From Deltaproteobacteria bacterium (GTDB lineage: Bacteria > Desulfobacterota > UBA8473): a DNA stretch of 14,035 nucleotides. This document shows positions 13,961 to 14,035 of the stretch, one piece after another. A program made the translations under genes and the position numbers. The stretch is from positions 1-14,035 of the forward strand of contig JAUXHQ010000016.1 in NCBI GenBank assembly GCA_030621455.1, in the 5' to 3' direction. A model generated the notes under the pieces. It was not told where the DNA came from. It saw nothing but the letters and a program-made list of their open reading frames with translations, and made no database searches. Position 1 is the first letter of the stretch, and each line of letters begins with the position of its first letter.

Positions 13961-14035
13961 AAATGAGCTCCTGAGAAAAACGGCGCTAAGGGTCTGTCAT
14001 GAAATAAGTATCACATCTGTACATCTCATCTTCAG

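Overview
The window looks like a bacterial chromosome segment of moderate GC content. Three features point to anaerobic metabolism: an electron-transfer-flavoprotein alpha subunit fused to a two-cluster ferredoxin domain, a biotin-dependent-type carboxyltransferase, and a protein resembling the cobalamin-reactivation domain of methionine synthase. The lineage cannot be fixed from sequence reading alone. The core-gene order suits several anaerobic Gram-negative phyla, and I do not commit to one.

Layout. (1) Positions 1-5392, minus strand, is one tightly packed run read leftwards: yceD/DUF177, rpmF, plsX, an acyl-CoA dehydrogenase, etfB, etfA (with ferredoxin domain), and the N-terminal third of fabD, cut by the window edge. 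This is the common yceD-rpmF-plsX-(fabH)-fabD lipid-synthesis cluster, but an acyl-CoA dehydrogenase/ETF module sits where fabH is often found. (2) Positions 5393-6797 hold about 1.4 kb without a convincing gene. It is a graveyard of small mobile repeats: a 141-bp element with perfect 27-bp inverted ends, inserted in a palindromic dispersed repeat whose uninterrupted relative lies at 11661-11760; a roughly 356-bp element with 50-bp inverted ends; and two hairpins. (3) Positions 6798-11177, plus strand, carry a carboxyltransferase (propionyl-CoA carboxylase beta / MmdA type), gltX, rsmD, a tiny membrane protein and coaD. (4) Positions 11190-11630, minus strand, encode a stand-alone receiver-like protein lacking the usual phospho-acceptor aspartate. 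(5) Positions 11631-11877 hold the second copy of the palindromic repeat. (6) Positions 11878-12289 are a dead IS1-family transposase fragment. (7) Positions 12276-13924, minus strand, hold a two-gene overlapping unit: a MetH-activation-domain-like protein and a nitrilase-superfamily amidohydrolase whose stop codon lies in the transposase debris.

How the genes fit together. The left cluster couples ribosome/lipid housekeeping (L32, PlsX, FabD) to flavin-based acyl-CoA redox chemistry. The plus-strand cluster contributes acyl-CoA carboxylation/decarboxylation chemistry, glutamyl-tRNA, rRNA methylation and coenzyme A synthesis. The right-hand part looks accessory: it is AT-richer by eye and bordered by IS debris, with a corrinoid-linked protein paired with an amidase of unknown substrate. 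I saw no CRISPR array, rRNA or tRNA.
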